The position numbers and the translations under genes are program-made. Below the pieces are notes generated by a model that was given only the letters and a program-made list of their open reading frames with translations, did not search any database and was not told the origin of the DNA. 42,533 nucleotides of DNA from Paenibacillus sp. 1001270B_150601_E10. GTDB lineage: Bacteria > Bacillota > Bacilli > Paenibacillales > Paenibacillaceae. Positions 15,361-23,416 of this stretch are shown in pieces. Every line of letters begins with the position of its first letter. Position 1 is the first letter of the stretch. Where the stretch lies: positions 42,879 through 85,411 of the forward strand of contig NZ_JADMOL010000016.1 of the NCBI RefSeq assembly GCF_015558675.1, read 5' to 3'.

Positions 15361-16608
15361 CTAGCTTTGTTGCAGCTTTGCTTCTTCCTGCTCCTTCTTC
15401 AGCTCCTGCGCATCATAGATCTTGTAGAACGGATACCAGACGGCAAAAATGATGGCCAGCACGACTGCCAACAGGATGAGCCCGTTCAAGCCAGACATGA
15501 TGTAAGTCGATATTCCGATCGGTGTATACCACAACTGGAACACTTTGCTCGGAATTTCCGCGAAGCCCCAATCAAGCGCGAAATATACAATAATTGGTGT
15601 AATAATACCGTTGATCCACATCGGAACCATTAGAATCGGGTTAAAGGCAATCGGCGCCCCGTAGATCACCGGCTCATTGATATTAAATAAAGATGGAACA
15701 ATCGTCGCTCTGCCAATGGACTTCAGCTTTTTGGATTTCGCAAACAGGAACCATACGATGAGCGGCAGGGTCGCACCGAGACCGCCGACACCAAGCCAGC
15801 CTGAGAAGAACGTTTCGAATGTGTTGATGTTGACTGGCTCAAGTCCTTGCGCCACCAAGGCAGCATTCTGTTCAATCGCTGGAATCCAGATCGCGTACCA
15901 GATGGGCATCATCACCCATGGGCTAACCCCGAAGGAGTACAGCACAACACCAATCAAGTTAAAGAGCAAGAAGCCCCATAAGCTTTGTCCTACCGTGTTA
16001 ATAGGCTCAAATACGCTCACGATCAGCTCGAAAATATCAAAGTGCAGCTGATAGACAAGCACCCAACCCATCGTTAGAATAACTGCAATCGGAACAAGAA
16101 AGTCGAACCAATCAATGATGAACTCCGGCAAAGACGAATCCTTTTTGAATAGTGAAAAATTGTTGAATACATTCAGGACTACGGCTACCACGATGCCGAC
16201 CAGCAGCGCGGTGATCATTCCAGAAGGCCCAAAGCGTTCCAGGATAAAGGTAATCGTGCCATCATCATTCATAACGGGCTTAAGCAGCATTAAGAACAAG
16301 GATAGACCTGTCGCTCCGGCAATAAGCTTGATTTTGTCGCGCCCTTTCTTTTGCATGACCGTATACGGCGTGAGAAACGCAATAAACATTCCTAGAAGCC
16401 CGAAGCTAAATGTGGTTATCGGTGTTAAATCTGGCATTCCCGGAATGAAATCTTTTAGAATTGAGATCAAGGTTATGATCGATCCGATAAAAATCATAGG
16501 TAGGGTGACCATAATGGCTTCCTGAATGGAAGATACCCATACGTTGTTTGTAAACTTCTCTAAGCGTGGCGCAAATTTTTCCGTCATCCATTTCATAAGA
16601 CGGTCCAT
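15361..16608 (-). CDS. PTS EIIC permease, lactose/cellobiose family
   Basis: A 415-residue membrane permease of the PTS Lac family (CelB-like). The N-terminus KFAPRLEKFTNNVWVSSIQEAI, the helices IMVTLPMIFIGSI, GVSPWVMMPIWYAIW and the conserved SLFNINEPVIYGAPIAFNP place it in the cellobiose/oligo-beta-glucoside group. I chose ATG at 16608, seven bases after AAGGGGG. The longer frame adds about 47 residues with no ribosome binding site. EIIA and EIIB partners are not in the window and must come from elsewhere. It is the first gene of an operon with the GH3 enzyme, behind a cre-like site, so carbon catabolite repression by CcpA is likely. Confidence 0.92.
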   Translation of the reverse strand: MDRLMKWMTEKFAPRLEKFTNNVWVSSIQEAIMVTLPMIFIGSIITLISILKDFIPGMPDLTPITTFSFGLLGMFIAFLTPYTVMQKKGRDKIKLIAGATGLSLFLMLLKPVMNDDGTITFILERFGPSGMITALLVGIVVAVVLNVFNNFSLFKKDSSLPEFIIDWFDFLVPIAVILTMGWVLVYQLHFDIFELIVSVFEPINTVGQSLWGFLLFNLIGVVLYSFGVSPWVMMPIWYAIWIPAIEQNAALVAQGLEPVNINTFETFFSGWLGVGGLGATLPLIVWFLFAKSKKLKSIGRATIVPSLFNINEPVIYGAPIAFNPILMVPMWINGIITPIIVYFALDWGFAEIPSKVFQLWYTPIGISTYIMSGLNGLILLAVVLAIIFAVWYPFYKIYDAQELKKEQEEAKLQQS

Positions 16609-16651
16609 GTTCATTCCCCCTTGCATTGACATTCTCATCGGCCGTAACTTT

Positions 16652-16679
16652 AGTATAGATCTACTTGATAGCGCTTTCT
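16652..16679 (-). promoter_or_regulatory. Promoter with cre-like CcpA site before the PTS-GH3 operon
   Basis: On the minus strand AGAAAGCGCTATCA (16666-16679) fits the cre consensus TGWNANCGNTNWCA read on the other strand with one mismatch. TATACT at 16652-16657 is a -10, and no good -35 is visible at 17 bases. The site overlaps the promoter, which fits repression by CcpA when glucose is present. Confidence 0.65.
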
Positions 16680-16767
16680 TGTTCTTCTTTGTCGCAAACG
16701 GGGTTGTTTCTTGTTCCCTTTCTCCGAACGGACTTAGCATATGCAGCAAAGGTACCGCTTACACAAC

Positions 16768-16793
16768 AAAAAACACCCCTCCATAGAGGGGTG
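16768..16793 (-). terminator. Terminator after the AraC-GH39 gene
   Basis: CACCCCTC and GAGGGGTG form a perfect eight-base stem with a four-base loop, followed on the minus strand by TTTTTTG. It separates the AraC-GH39 gene from the PTS-GH3 operon. Confidence 0.88.
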
Positions 16794-16853
16794 AACGTTG
16801 CTTTGAACGCCTTTTTAGCAGAAATATGGCGTATTATTCATTTGATAGGTCGA

Positions 16854-19448
16854 CTAATACTGCTTATCGAACGTAAGCAGAAGCACGCCATGAGGCGAAA
16901 GGGTCACTTCTTGCTGCCAGTTCTGCACGTCATGAATGATTTGTGCCTTCATGGCAGGCCCGCTTCTAGCATCTAGATATTGAAGCTCTTCATCGGATAA
17001 AAAGTCTGGCGCTCCCAAGCGGACCCACTCATCAAATACGGAGCCATGCTCACGGTCTAGCAGATAGCTGGTCACTTTATAGCTCCCTGCTAACCCATCG
17101 ATATGGATGTGAAATTCTTTATGGCCCTTCTCCTCGAATACGGCATACCGATTCGTATCGGACAGCTCCGACCAATCCCCGCTCGCAAAGAGCTGATCGA
17201 CATGCACATAATGATATAGGAGCAGCTGAATGCTGCCATCACCCCGTCTTGTTGCGATATATCCATCCCCATGGGCTACAATCTGATCCCCGAGCTTGTG
17301 CAGAAGCTGGAAGGCATAGTAGCTGGGCTTCTTCAGTCCATCCCGATTGACAAGCCCGAATCCGCCATAGAAGTGGGCCGGCGGAACAACGCTTTCCTCG
17401 AATACATCCGTAAAGCTCCAGTAGGCAAGCCCCTTCATCGAGCCAATTGTCGTCAGTGCATGATATATGACGAAAGGAGCCATAAACATCGTATCGTGTA
17501 CCAGATTGCGATCATAGAGCGAGAAGTTCCATTCGGTCATAAACAGTTCCACATCGCGATAAGGGGTTGCAGAGAGCTTGGCTGTTAATCGATCCACACT
17601 CTCCATATAAAAGGATCGCGGCATAATCGTCGTGAGACGATCGGTCTCTCCTTTTAAGAAGGGATACTCCGAATAGACGTGAAAGGAGAAGAAGTCGAGC
17701 GGTACCTTGTTCTCATGGCAATAGGCTAGGAATTCCTCCATCCACGTATCGTTCCACAGCGAGCCGTAGCCAAGAGCTGGTCCACCAACCTTAAACTCCG
17801 GTGAGATCGACTTGATCGCTTGGACCGTTGAGGCATAGAACGAAAAATATTCCTCCTTTGTCCCTGCCCAGCAGACGCCCGAGAGGTCCGGCTCATTCCA
17901 TACTTCAAAATACCATTGACTCACCTCTTGCCAGCCGTAGCGGTTCAAGCAGTGGCGGATAAAGGCCTGAACGAGCGCATCCCACTTGGCCTGCTCTTTG
18001 GGCGGGGAAATGCTTCCTTTCCACCAAAAGACCGTCTCGTTTGACCTTCTCAGGAGGCTCGGCATAAATCCCAGCTCGACAAACGGCCGGATGCTTTGCT
18101 GAAGCAGCTCATCGTACAACTTGTCCACATAAGACCAATTGTAGATCGGCGTGCCGTCTGCTGCCTCGCTGTACACCATCATTTCATCATTAAAGATGCC
18201 ATGGAAGCGAATATATTGAAAGGGGAATCGTTGCTGCATCTTTCTAAAATGCCGCCGCCAGTCCTCTCTTAGCCCCTCAACGGCTCGCCCTGCTGTCGTG
18301 ACGACATTCCAGTGTTTATCAAAGGGGGCTCCCGTCCCGTTCGCCTGAACCTTTACGCCTACCACTGTTGAAGCGGCCGCTGATGCCGCACTTGGTCCTG
18401 ATGAGTGGAGAGTCGTTTTCATGCCTTCCTCCGTATCGACATGGAGATAGCGGTACAGCGAGGACATCGCCTGTATCGTATCGGTCTCATAATAGTCCCC
18501 GCTGGATGATTCCTCATAGGTCAGTGGTTTACGATCCGGATCAGGCTGATCGGATAAGGCGAGCGCTTCCCGATATGCACTAGGCGTGCTATTGTATTTT
18601 TCCTTAAAGTATTTATTAAACAGCTTTACATTGGCAAAGCCGCAATCGAGCGCAATCTCTGTAATGCTCTTGGTTGTATTAGCGAGCTCCGCCTGTGCTT
18701 TCTCGAGACGGACAAGCGTCAAATACTTTTGAAAGGGAATACCTATCTTATCACTGAAAAAATGCGAAAAGTAATGCAGACTCAAATGCTCCTGATCCGC
18801 CATCGTCTGAAGCGTAATCTTCTGATTAAAGTGCTGATCGACATATTGAAGCACCCGATTGAGCCGCTTGTAGTCGTAGGACTTCGTATCGCTCACAACG
18901 GCTTCGTTTGTCCCAGATGAGAAATATCGAAGCAGATAGCCGCACAGCATCTGTAAGCATCCTAGCGTATAGCTGCGAAAGCCATTGGCCTTCTTGTTGA
19001 TCTCATAGACCATCTTGGCGAGATTATGGCGGATGGCATCGTACTTGCTGCGATTATCCTCCGTCTGTGTACTCGAATTGCAGTGGATAAAGGCATTCGA
19101 ATCGAGCCACTCCGGGCCAAATTGAAGCGTCAGCAGCACATTATCCTCACTCGTGCGTTCAATCTTATGAACGGACATGCTGTTGACGACGATAATATCG
19201 TCCTGGTGAAGGGTATATTGACGTTGATCCAGATACATGACTATCGAGCCTTGGAGAACATAAATAATCTCAATCTCTTTATGCCAATGAAAATGGATGT
19301 GCTTCACGCTGTTTACAAATAACTTGATAGGCAGATCATCTTGGTGCTGTATAAACTCGTATAGGTAACGGATATCACGCGCCCCCTTTCCGTTTCTTAT
19401 TATGTGATGAAGATACGAAGAAATACAATGAGGTTCATCCTTCTCCAA
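16854..19448 (-). CDS. AraC-type regulator fused to a GH39 beta-xylosidase domain
   Basis: About 865 residues from TTG at 19448. Numbering follows the open frame from GTG 19481. Residues about 60-135 are an AraC cupin with HIHFHWHKEIEIIYVLQG. Residues about 205-305 are two HTH motifs, including ITLQTMADQEHLSLHYFSHFF and ITEIALDCGFANVKLFNKYF. Residues about 375-875 are a GH39 barrel, with acid/base Glu530 in FEVWNEPDLSG and nucleophile Glu650 in FMTEWNFS. No signal peptide is seen. The start is uncertain. GTG 19481 lies inside the previous gene's terminator. A promoter-like TTGTAT-18-CATAAT and an AAAGGGGG lie further in, followed by ATC at 19373 with no normal start codon. It probably senses or processes a xylo-oligosaccharide and controls the neighbouring PTS-GH3 operon, which is an inference. 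Confidence 0.88.
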   Translation of the reverse strand: MEKDEPHCISSYLHHIIRNGKGARDIRYLYEFIQHQDDLPIKLFVNSVKHIHFHWHKEIEIIYVLQGSIVMYLDQRQYTLHQDDIIVVNSMSVHKIERTSEDNVLLTLQFGPEWLDSNAFIHCNSSTQTEDNRSKYDAIRHNLAKMVYEINKKANGFRSYTLGCLQMLCGYLLRYFSSGTNEAVVSDTKSYDYKRLNRVLQYVDQHFNQKITLQTMADQEHLSLHYFSHFFSDKIGIPFQKYLTLVRLEKAQAELANTTKSITEIALDCGFANVKLFNKYFKEKYNSTPSAYREALALSDQPDPDRKPLTYEESSSGDYYETDTIQAMSSLYRYLHVDTEEGMKTTLHSSGPSAASAAASTVVGVKVQANGTGAPFDKHWNVVTTAGRAVEGLREDWRRHFRKMQQRFPFQYIRFHGIFNDEMMVYSEAADGTPIYNWSYVDKLYDELLQQSIRPFVELGFMPSLLRRSNETVFWWKGSISPPKEQAKWDALVQAFIRHCLNRYGWQEVSQWYFEVWNEPDLSGVCWAGTKEEYFSFYASTVQAIKSISPEFKVGGPALGYGSLWNDTWMEEFLAYCHENKVPLDFFSFHVYSEYPFLKGETDRLTTIMPRSFYMESVDRLTAKLSATPYRDVELFMTEWNFSLYDRNLVHDTMFMAPFVIYHALTTIGSMKGLAYWSFTDVFEESVVPPAHFYGGFGLVNRDGLKKPSYYAFQLLHKLGDQIVAHGDGYIATRRGDGSIQLLLYHYVHVDQLFASGDWSELSDTNRYAVFEEKGHKEFHIHIDGLAGSYKVTSYLLDREHGSVFDEWVRLGAPDFLSDEELQYLDARSGPAMKAQIIHDVQNWQQEVTLSPHGVLLLTFDKQY

Positions 19449-19451
19449 AAT

Positions 19452-19479
19452 AAAAAAGAGCCTCCTGTGCTGGAAGCTC
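19452..19479 (-). terminator. Terminator after the serine-hydrolase gene
   Basis: On the minus strand GAGCTTCC pairs with GGAGGCTC (one wobble) around AGCACA, followed by TTTTTTATTTT. It overlaps the upstream end of the AraC-GH39 open frame, so that frame's farthest GTG is unlikely to be the true start. Confidence 0.75.
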
Positions 19480-19554
19480 ACTCATTATCATTGAAAATCT
19501 GCAAGACCTACTAGCCATGTTCTGTCCTGTCATCAAGAAATGCTGCCTAATCGG

Positions 19555-20625
19555 CTAATAGATGGTACTCCAATCTTTGTCCAACAAGATCTGCTCTGCC
19601 TCCCAATGAAGCCGCCACACATTGCAGGTCTGATTCGCTAGAATCGTGCTTGTTACATCTAGCGCTGGGTAATATGCAAACATAGCTGCGACACCTGCGT
19701 TGCAACCCTCTTTGTACATTCGAATCAGCTTGCCATCGGTATTGTACATAAAATGAAAGCCATAACCATTGATGACTTTACCACCCGCAACTTGCCGTTC
19801 CATCGCCGTTTGCGGTCCCATGATCTTCTTCGTCTGCTCTTTGGATAGAAGCTTGCCGCCAATGATCGCTCTCATAAATCGATCAAGGTCACCTACAGTG
19901 GTAAAGGCACCTCCATCCGCGGTCCCGATTGGGGGAAACGAGTAAATATTTTTTCTCCACGCTAGGTCTTGATGCTCTGTCTGAACCATGGAGTAACCCT
20001 CAGCTATTGGAGCATCTCCATCATCCTTAGAGTAAAAGGCAGTGCTGTTCATCTCTGCCGGAATAAAGATGTGCTGCTGAACATAGCTCCTATAATCCAC
20101 TTGCGCCAGCTGTTCAATGGCTAAACCAAGCAGCACAAAGGCGCAATTGTTGTAGCTGACGTCTGTACCAGCCTGAAACTTTGGCTCCTTATAAGCAAAT
20201 TGAGGAAGAAAATCGATACACTGACGTATCGAATAATTGGGTTTATGGATAAATAAATCCTCGTAGCTCTCCCCCTCTTCCTCATCTGCATCGTCTGCAA
20301 TGCCTGAGGTGTGCGTAAGGAGATGCGCAATCGTAACGTCTGTTGGAATGCATGTACCTGTCAAATCAACAATTTCTGTTATACGATCATGAAGACGAAG
20401 CTTGCCTTGATCCACAAGCTGCAGAATCGCAACAGCAGTAAAAAGCTTGGTGATAGAAGCCGTATCAAACATCGTATGGAGCTGATTCGGAATCTGAAAG
20501 CCTCGATGGGCCAACCCGTATGCCCCAGCAAAGAGTTCCTCTTTCTCTGTTTTAATAAGCACCGAACCAGAAAAATATTGTTCATCCTTATACCAATCAA
20601 ATCGCGTAGCCAGCTTTCCCTTCAT
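19555..20625 (-). CDS. Serine hydrolase, beta-lactamase/PBP4*-like family
   Basis: A 356-residue enzyme of the class C beta-lactamase fold. Ser57 and Lys60 form the SxxK motif in TASITKLF, and Tyr158-x-Asn160 is the YxN in DVSYNNC. LLTHTSGI is a further family signature. No signal peptide or membrane anchor is visible, so it is probably cytoplasmic, as in esterase or D-aminopeptidase relatives. Insertion of an acidic DDADEEEGE loop follows LLTHTSGI. The gene stands alone with its own terminator. It may hydrolyse an ester or D-amino-acid-containing peptide; beta-lactam resistance cannot be inferred. Confidence 0.88.
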   Translation of the reverse strand: MKGKLATRFDWYKDEQYFSGSVLIKTEKEELFAGAYGLAHRGFQIPNQLHTMFDTASITKLFTAVAILQLVDQGKLRLHDRITEIVDLTGTCIPTDVTIAHLLTHTSGIADDADEEEGESYEDLFIHKPNYSIRQCIDFLPQFAYKEPKFQAGTDVSYNNCAFVLLGLAIEQLAQVDYRSYVQQHIFIPAEMNSTAFYSKDDGDAPIAEGYSMVQTEHQDLAWRKNIYSFPPIGTADGGAFTTVGDLDRFMRAIIGGKLLSKEQTKKIMGPQTAMERQVAGGKVINGYGFHFMYNTDGKLIRMYKEGCNAGVAAMFAYYPALDVTSTILANQTCNVWRLHWEAEQILLDKDWSTIY

Positions 20626-20793
20626 CCGGTTAGCCCCCTCCTGGCCAATATCATATCTCCCATTCTACTCCTTATCTTGGAAGCAGCCTGAGAAAGCTTT
20701 GCTATATCTATTCTTGGATGAAGGTTTAAGACTCTTTTTACCCGTCTTTCCTTACTGCACTTGGTATCCACTTCGGAAAAGCGATTAGTTTAG

Positions 20794-20814
20794 ATGGCAT
20801 TTACGAGATGCCAT
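20794..20814. repeat. Perfect inverted repeat ATGGCAT-N7-ATGCCAT
   Basis: Seven-base arms with seven-base spacing, in the 305-base gap between the divergent serine-hydrolase and CofE-like genes. There is no U-run to make it a terminator, so an operator is more likely. Nothing else coding is seen in this gap. Confidence 0.5.
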
Positions 20815-20843
20815 TACTATTATTTATATCCAACATTAACTTT

Positions 20844-20879
20844 ATTAGTTTTACTAATGTCTTCTTATCGAGGTATAGT
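20844..20879 (+). promoter_or_regulatory. Promoter with operator-like palindrome, CofE-like gene
   Basis: TTACTA at 20851-20856, 17 bases, then TATAGT at 20874-20879 form a sigma-A-type promoter. A perfect repeat ATTAGT-TTT-ACTAAT (20844-20858) covers the -35, as a repressor site would. Confidence 0.55.
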
Positions 20880-20930
20880 CATCATAGAGATGATAAAAGG
20901 ATCAGTAACTTTTCATAAGGAGCGATAATA

Positions 20931-22121
20931 TTGGAAAGAGTAGTCGGAACTGTGGTTAGAGGCTTGCGCTGCCCCATCATTAACCAAGGAGACAATATTG
21001 AAGAGATCGTGGTCGACAGCGTACTTAAGGCGGCCGAAGTCGAAGGATATTCCATCAATGACAAAGATATTGTAACGGTCACGGAATCCATCGTTGCTCG
21101 CGCCCAAGGCAACTATGCGACGATTGACCATATTGCTGCAGACGTTCAGGCTAAGTTCGGCGACGATACACTTGGGGTGATCTTCCCGATCCTAAGCCGC
21201 AACCGCTTCGCGATCTGCTTGCGAGGAATCGCAAAGGGAGCGAAAAAAATCGTCCTGATGCTGAGCTACCCATCTGATGAAGTGGGTAATCATTTGGTTG
21301 ACCTGGATATGCTGGATGAAAAAGGCGTCAATCCTTGGACAGATGTGCTTACTGAGGAGCAATTCCGCAGCTATTTCGGCTATAATAAGCATCCATTTAC
21401 AGGTGTTGATTACATTGACTACTATAAATCATTGATTGAAGAGTACGGGGTAGAATGCGAGGTTATCTTCTCGAACAACCCTAAAACGATTTTAAACTAT
21501 ACAAAGAACGTCCTTACTTGCGATATTCATACACGCTTCAGAACGAAGAAGCTGCTCAAGGCCAACGGCGGCGAGAAGATCTACAGCTTGGACAATATTT
21601 TGTCCGCTTCTATTGACGGCAGTGGCTTCAATGAAGCCTATGGCCTGCTTGGTTCGAACAAGGCAACGGAGCAAACCGTGAAACTGTTCCCTCGTCATTG
21701 CCAGCCTATCGTCGATAATATTCAGCGCATGCTGCTTGAGAAGACTGGCAAGCACGTGGAAGTCATGATCTATGGAGACGGCGCATTCAAGGATCCAGTC
21801 GGACAAATTTGGGAGCTTGCCGATCCCGTTGTATCCCCTGCCTTCACTGCAGGCTTGAACGGTACGCCAAATGAAATCAAACTCAAATATTTGGCTGATA
21901 ACAACTTTGCGGGGCTGCGCGGAGAAGAGCTTAAGCAAGCGATCTCCCAATTCATTGATCAAAAGGACGCTGATCTGGTGGGCGCTATGGAATCGCAAGG
22001 CACAACACCTAGACGATTGACGGACCTTATTGGATCATTGTCGGATTTGACTTCAGGCAGCGGAGATAAGGGAACGCCGATCATTTATATCCAAGGCTAT
22101 TTTGATAACTATACAAAGTAA
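20931..22121 (+). CDS. CofE-like protein (coenzyme F420-0:L-glutamate ligase family)
   Basis: A 396-residue protein of the family that automatic annotation names coenzyme F420-0:L-glutamate ligase. Motifs supporting this are GDNIEEIVVDSVLKAAEVEGYSI, DKDIVTVTESIVARAQGNYA, FPILSRNRFAICLRGIAKGAKKIVL and MIYGDGAFKDPVGQIWELADPV. Real CofE enzymes add glutamates to coenzyme F420. Here no cofC, cofD, cofG or cofH is near, and Bacillota generally lack F420, so the substrate is probably another cofactor or amino-acid acceptor. It is also longer than archaeal CofE. The start is TTG at 20931, eight bases after AAGGAG. The gene stands alone with a promoter and a strong terminator. Confidence 0.75.
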   Translation: MERVVGTVVRGLRCPIINQGDNIEEIVVDSVLKAAEVEGYSINDKDIVTVTESIVARAQGNYATIDHIAADVQAKFGDDTLGVIFPILSRNRFAICLRGIAKGAKKIVLMLSYPSDEVGNHLVDLDMLDEKGVNPWTDVLTEEQFRSYFGYNKHPFTGVDYIDYYKSLIEEYGVECEVIFSNNPKTILNYTKNVLTCDIHTRFRTKKLLKANGGEKIYSLDNILSASIDGSGFNEAYGLLGSNKATEQTVKLFPRHCQPIVDNIQRMLLEKTGKHVEVMIYGDGAFKDPVGQIWELADPVVSPAFTAGLNGTPNEIKLKYLADNNFAGLRGEELKQAISQFIDQKDADLVGAMESQGTTPRRLTDLIGSLSDLTSGSGDKGTPIIYIQGYFDNYTK

Positions 22122-22149
22122 GCTAAGCATCTTCTGCTTGCTTCACTGC

Positions 22150-22184
22150 AAAAAGCAATGCTCTTTAAGAGCATTGCTTTTTTT
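22150..22184. terminator. Bidirectional terminator after the CofE-like gene
   Basis: GCAATGCTC and GAGCATTGC form a nine-base stem around a five-base loop, with A-run and T-run on either side. It serves the CofE-like gene and the convergent oxidoreductase gene. Confidence 0.88.
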
Positions 22185-22197
22185 AATAAGGAGGTGC

Positions 22198-22782
22198 TTA
22201 AGCAAGTGTCTTAAAATACTGATATACCCGATTTAATTTCTTCTCGTGCTGGCCTTTCGGGCTCTCCATGTTCCCAAATTCAAAGAATTTCACCTTCTTA
22301 AACCCTACATATTGAAGCAGCGCCTTTCTCATAAGGACCTTATGTGCATTGTTCAGCCAATATAACGGATAGAGCGTAGGCCCTTTCATCACAGAGATGC
22401 ACACCGCACTCTTCCCTTTCAGCAAGCCTTCTGGCAATAATCCGCCATGATCCCGATAGGCAAAGTTCGAGGCAAAGAGCTGATCGATATAACCTAGCAG
22501 CATCGCAGGAGGGCGCCCCCACCAGATCGGATAGACAAAGACAAGCTTATCCGCCCAACGAATTTGCTCCCGATATTTTGCTAATTCCGGATCGGTATGC
22601 ATATCTCTTCTCCGTTTTTGCTTGTTAAAGACTAGGACCGGGTCAAACTTCTCATCATAGAGATCAAGCACCTGAATCTCGGTGATATGTCTATTTTCTT
22701 GGCTTCCCTGGATCACTTTTTGTAAAAAAGCGTAGCTTAAACTCTGATGATTTGGATGCGTATAAATCGCTAATACGTTCAT
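22198..22782 (-). CDS. Flavodoxin-fold NAD(P)H dehydrogenase (quinone reductase-like)
   Basis: A 194-residue flavoprotein of the YwrO/KefF/MdaB type. The N-terminus MNVLAIYTHPNHQSLSYAF holds the FMN phosphate loop, and FVYPIWWGRPPAMLLGYIDQLF is the hallmark of the NQO family. It would reduce quinones or electrophiles with two electrons from NAD(P)H. The gene is divergent from a marR gene, with palindromic sites between, so it is probably derepressed by an electrophile or a similar stress. The substrate is not known. Confidence 0.88.
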   Translation of the reverse strand: MNVLAIYTHPNHQSLSYAFLQKVIQGSQENRHITEIQVLDLYDEKFDPVLVFNKQKRRRDMHTDPELAKYREQIRWADKLVFVYPIWWGRPPAMLLGYIDQLFASNFAYRDHGGLLPEGLLKGKSAVCISVMKGPTLYPLYWLNNAHKVLMRKALLQYVGFKKVKFFEFGNMESPKGQHEKKLNRVYQYFKTLA

Positions 22783-22800
22783 AGACCCACCCCTAATTAA

Positions 22801-22855
22801 TTATCAATTGATAACAAAATGGTAGCACACCTCTCTTTTAGTTGTCAAATGATAA
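22801..22855. promoter_or_regulatory. Two operator-like palindromes between the reductase and marR genes
   Basis: TTATCAATTGATAA at 22801-22814 is a perfect 14-base palindrome. TTGTCAAATGATAA at 22842-22855 matches it at 12 of 14 positions. A half-site ATTGATAA follows. These are the size and pattern of MarR-dimer operators and lie over both expected promoters, so the MarR protein likely represses both genes. Confidence 0.7.
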
Positions 22856-22904
22856 TTGTGTATTGATAAATAGTTTGTTATGGTTTTAATATGAGGTGAT
22901 GATG

Positions 22905-23339
22905 ATGGGCAAGGAACAGCTATTCCGTAAGTTTGTAGCCTTTACAACATCCGTGCATGAAGTAACGCACGAATTAACCAAGGACATTAAGCCTGAAGAC
23001 ATTACGCCCGTCCAATACAGCATTCTGGAATATATCGCGGTCAGTCAGCCTGTTACGTTGAGTCAGATTAGCGATTGCAAGCATATCTCTATGCCGAACA
23101 CCAGCCGTGAGCTCAAGAAGCTGACGGAGAAGCAGCTATGTGAGAAATTCGAGGTTGCAGAAGACCGGCGCAAGCAATTGATTCGGCTTTCGGAGGCAGG
23201 ACAAGCGATGATGGATCGCGCGTTTTGCGAGATTGGCGACCGGTTCCTCGAGCGAATCAAGAATGTATCCGATGAGGAGCTGGCTGACATTGAGCGTGCG
23301 CTTGATATCCTTCACACGAAAGTGTTCTATGAGGAGTAA
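22905..23339 (+). CDS. MarR-family transcriptional repressor
   Basis: About 144 residues with a MarR winged helix. VQYSILEYIAVSQPVTLSQISDC, the recognition helix HISMPNTSRELKKLTEKQL and the wing VAEDRRKQLIRLSEAG are visible, with dimerisation helices at both ends. Four start codons occur in a row (GTG at 22896, then three ATG). The third ATG, at 22905, is eight bases after GAGG and is preferred. It is divergent from the quinone-reductase-like gene and probably controls it through the two palindromes between them. Confidence 0.92.
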   Translation: MGKEQLFRKFVAFTTSVHEVTHELTKDIKPEDITPVQYSILEYIAVSQPVTLSQISDCKHISMPNTSRELKKLTEKQLCEKFEVAEDRRKQLIRLSEAGQAMMDRAFCEIGDRFLERIKNVSDEELADIERALDILHTKVFYEE

Positions 23340-23353
23340 GCGGTGAATAAACG

Positions 23354-23388
23354 AAGGGTGCCCCAAAGCTGGAGCACCCTTTTCATTT
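23354..23388 (+). terminator. Terminator after marR
   Basis: AAGGGTGC pairs with GCACCCTT, followed by TTCATTTTC. An eight-base stem with a moderate T-run. Confidence 0.75.
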
Positions 23389-23416
23389 TCGTATTTTTGT
23401 TAAAAGAACAGCGGTG

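Noticed and set aside
20931..22121. Evidence for coenzyme F420 synthesis in this organism
   Set aside because: Only one family member is present, with no other F420 gene in the window, so family membership does not prove the pathway.
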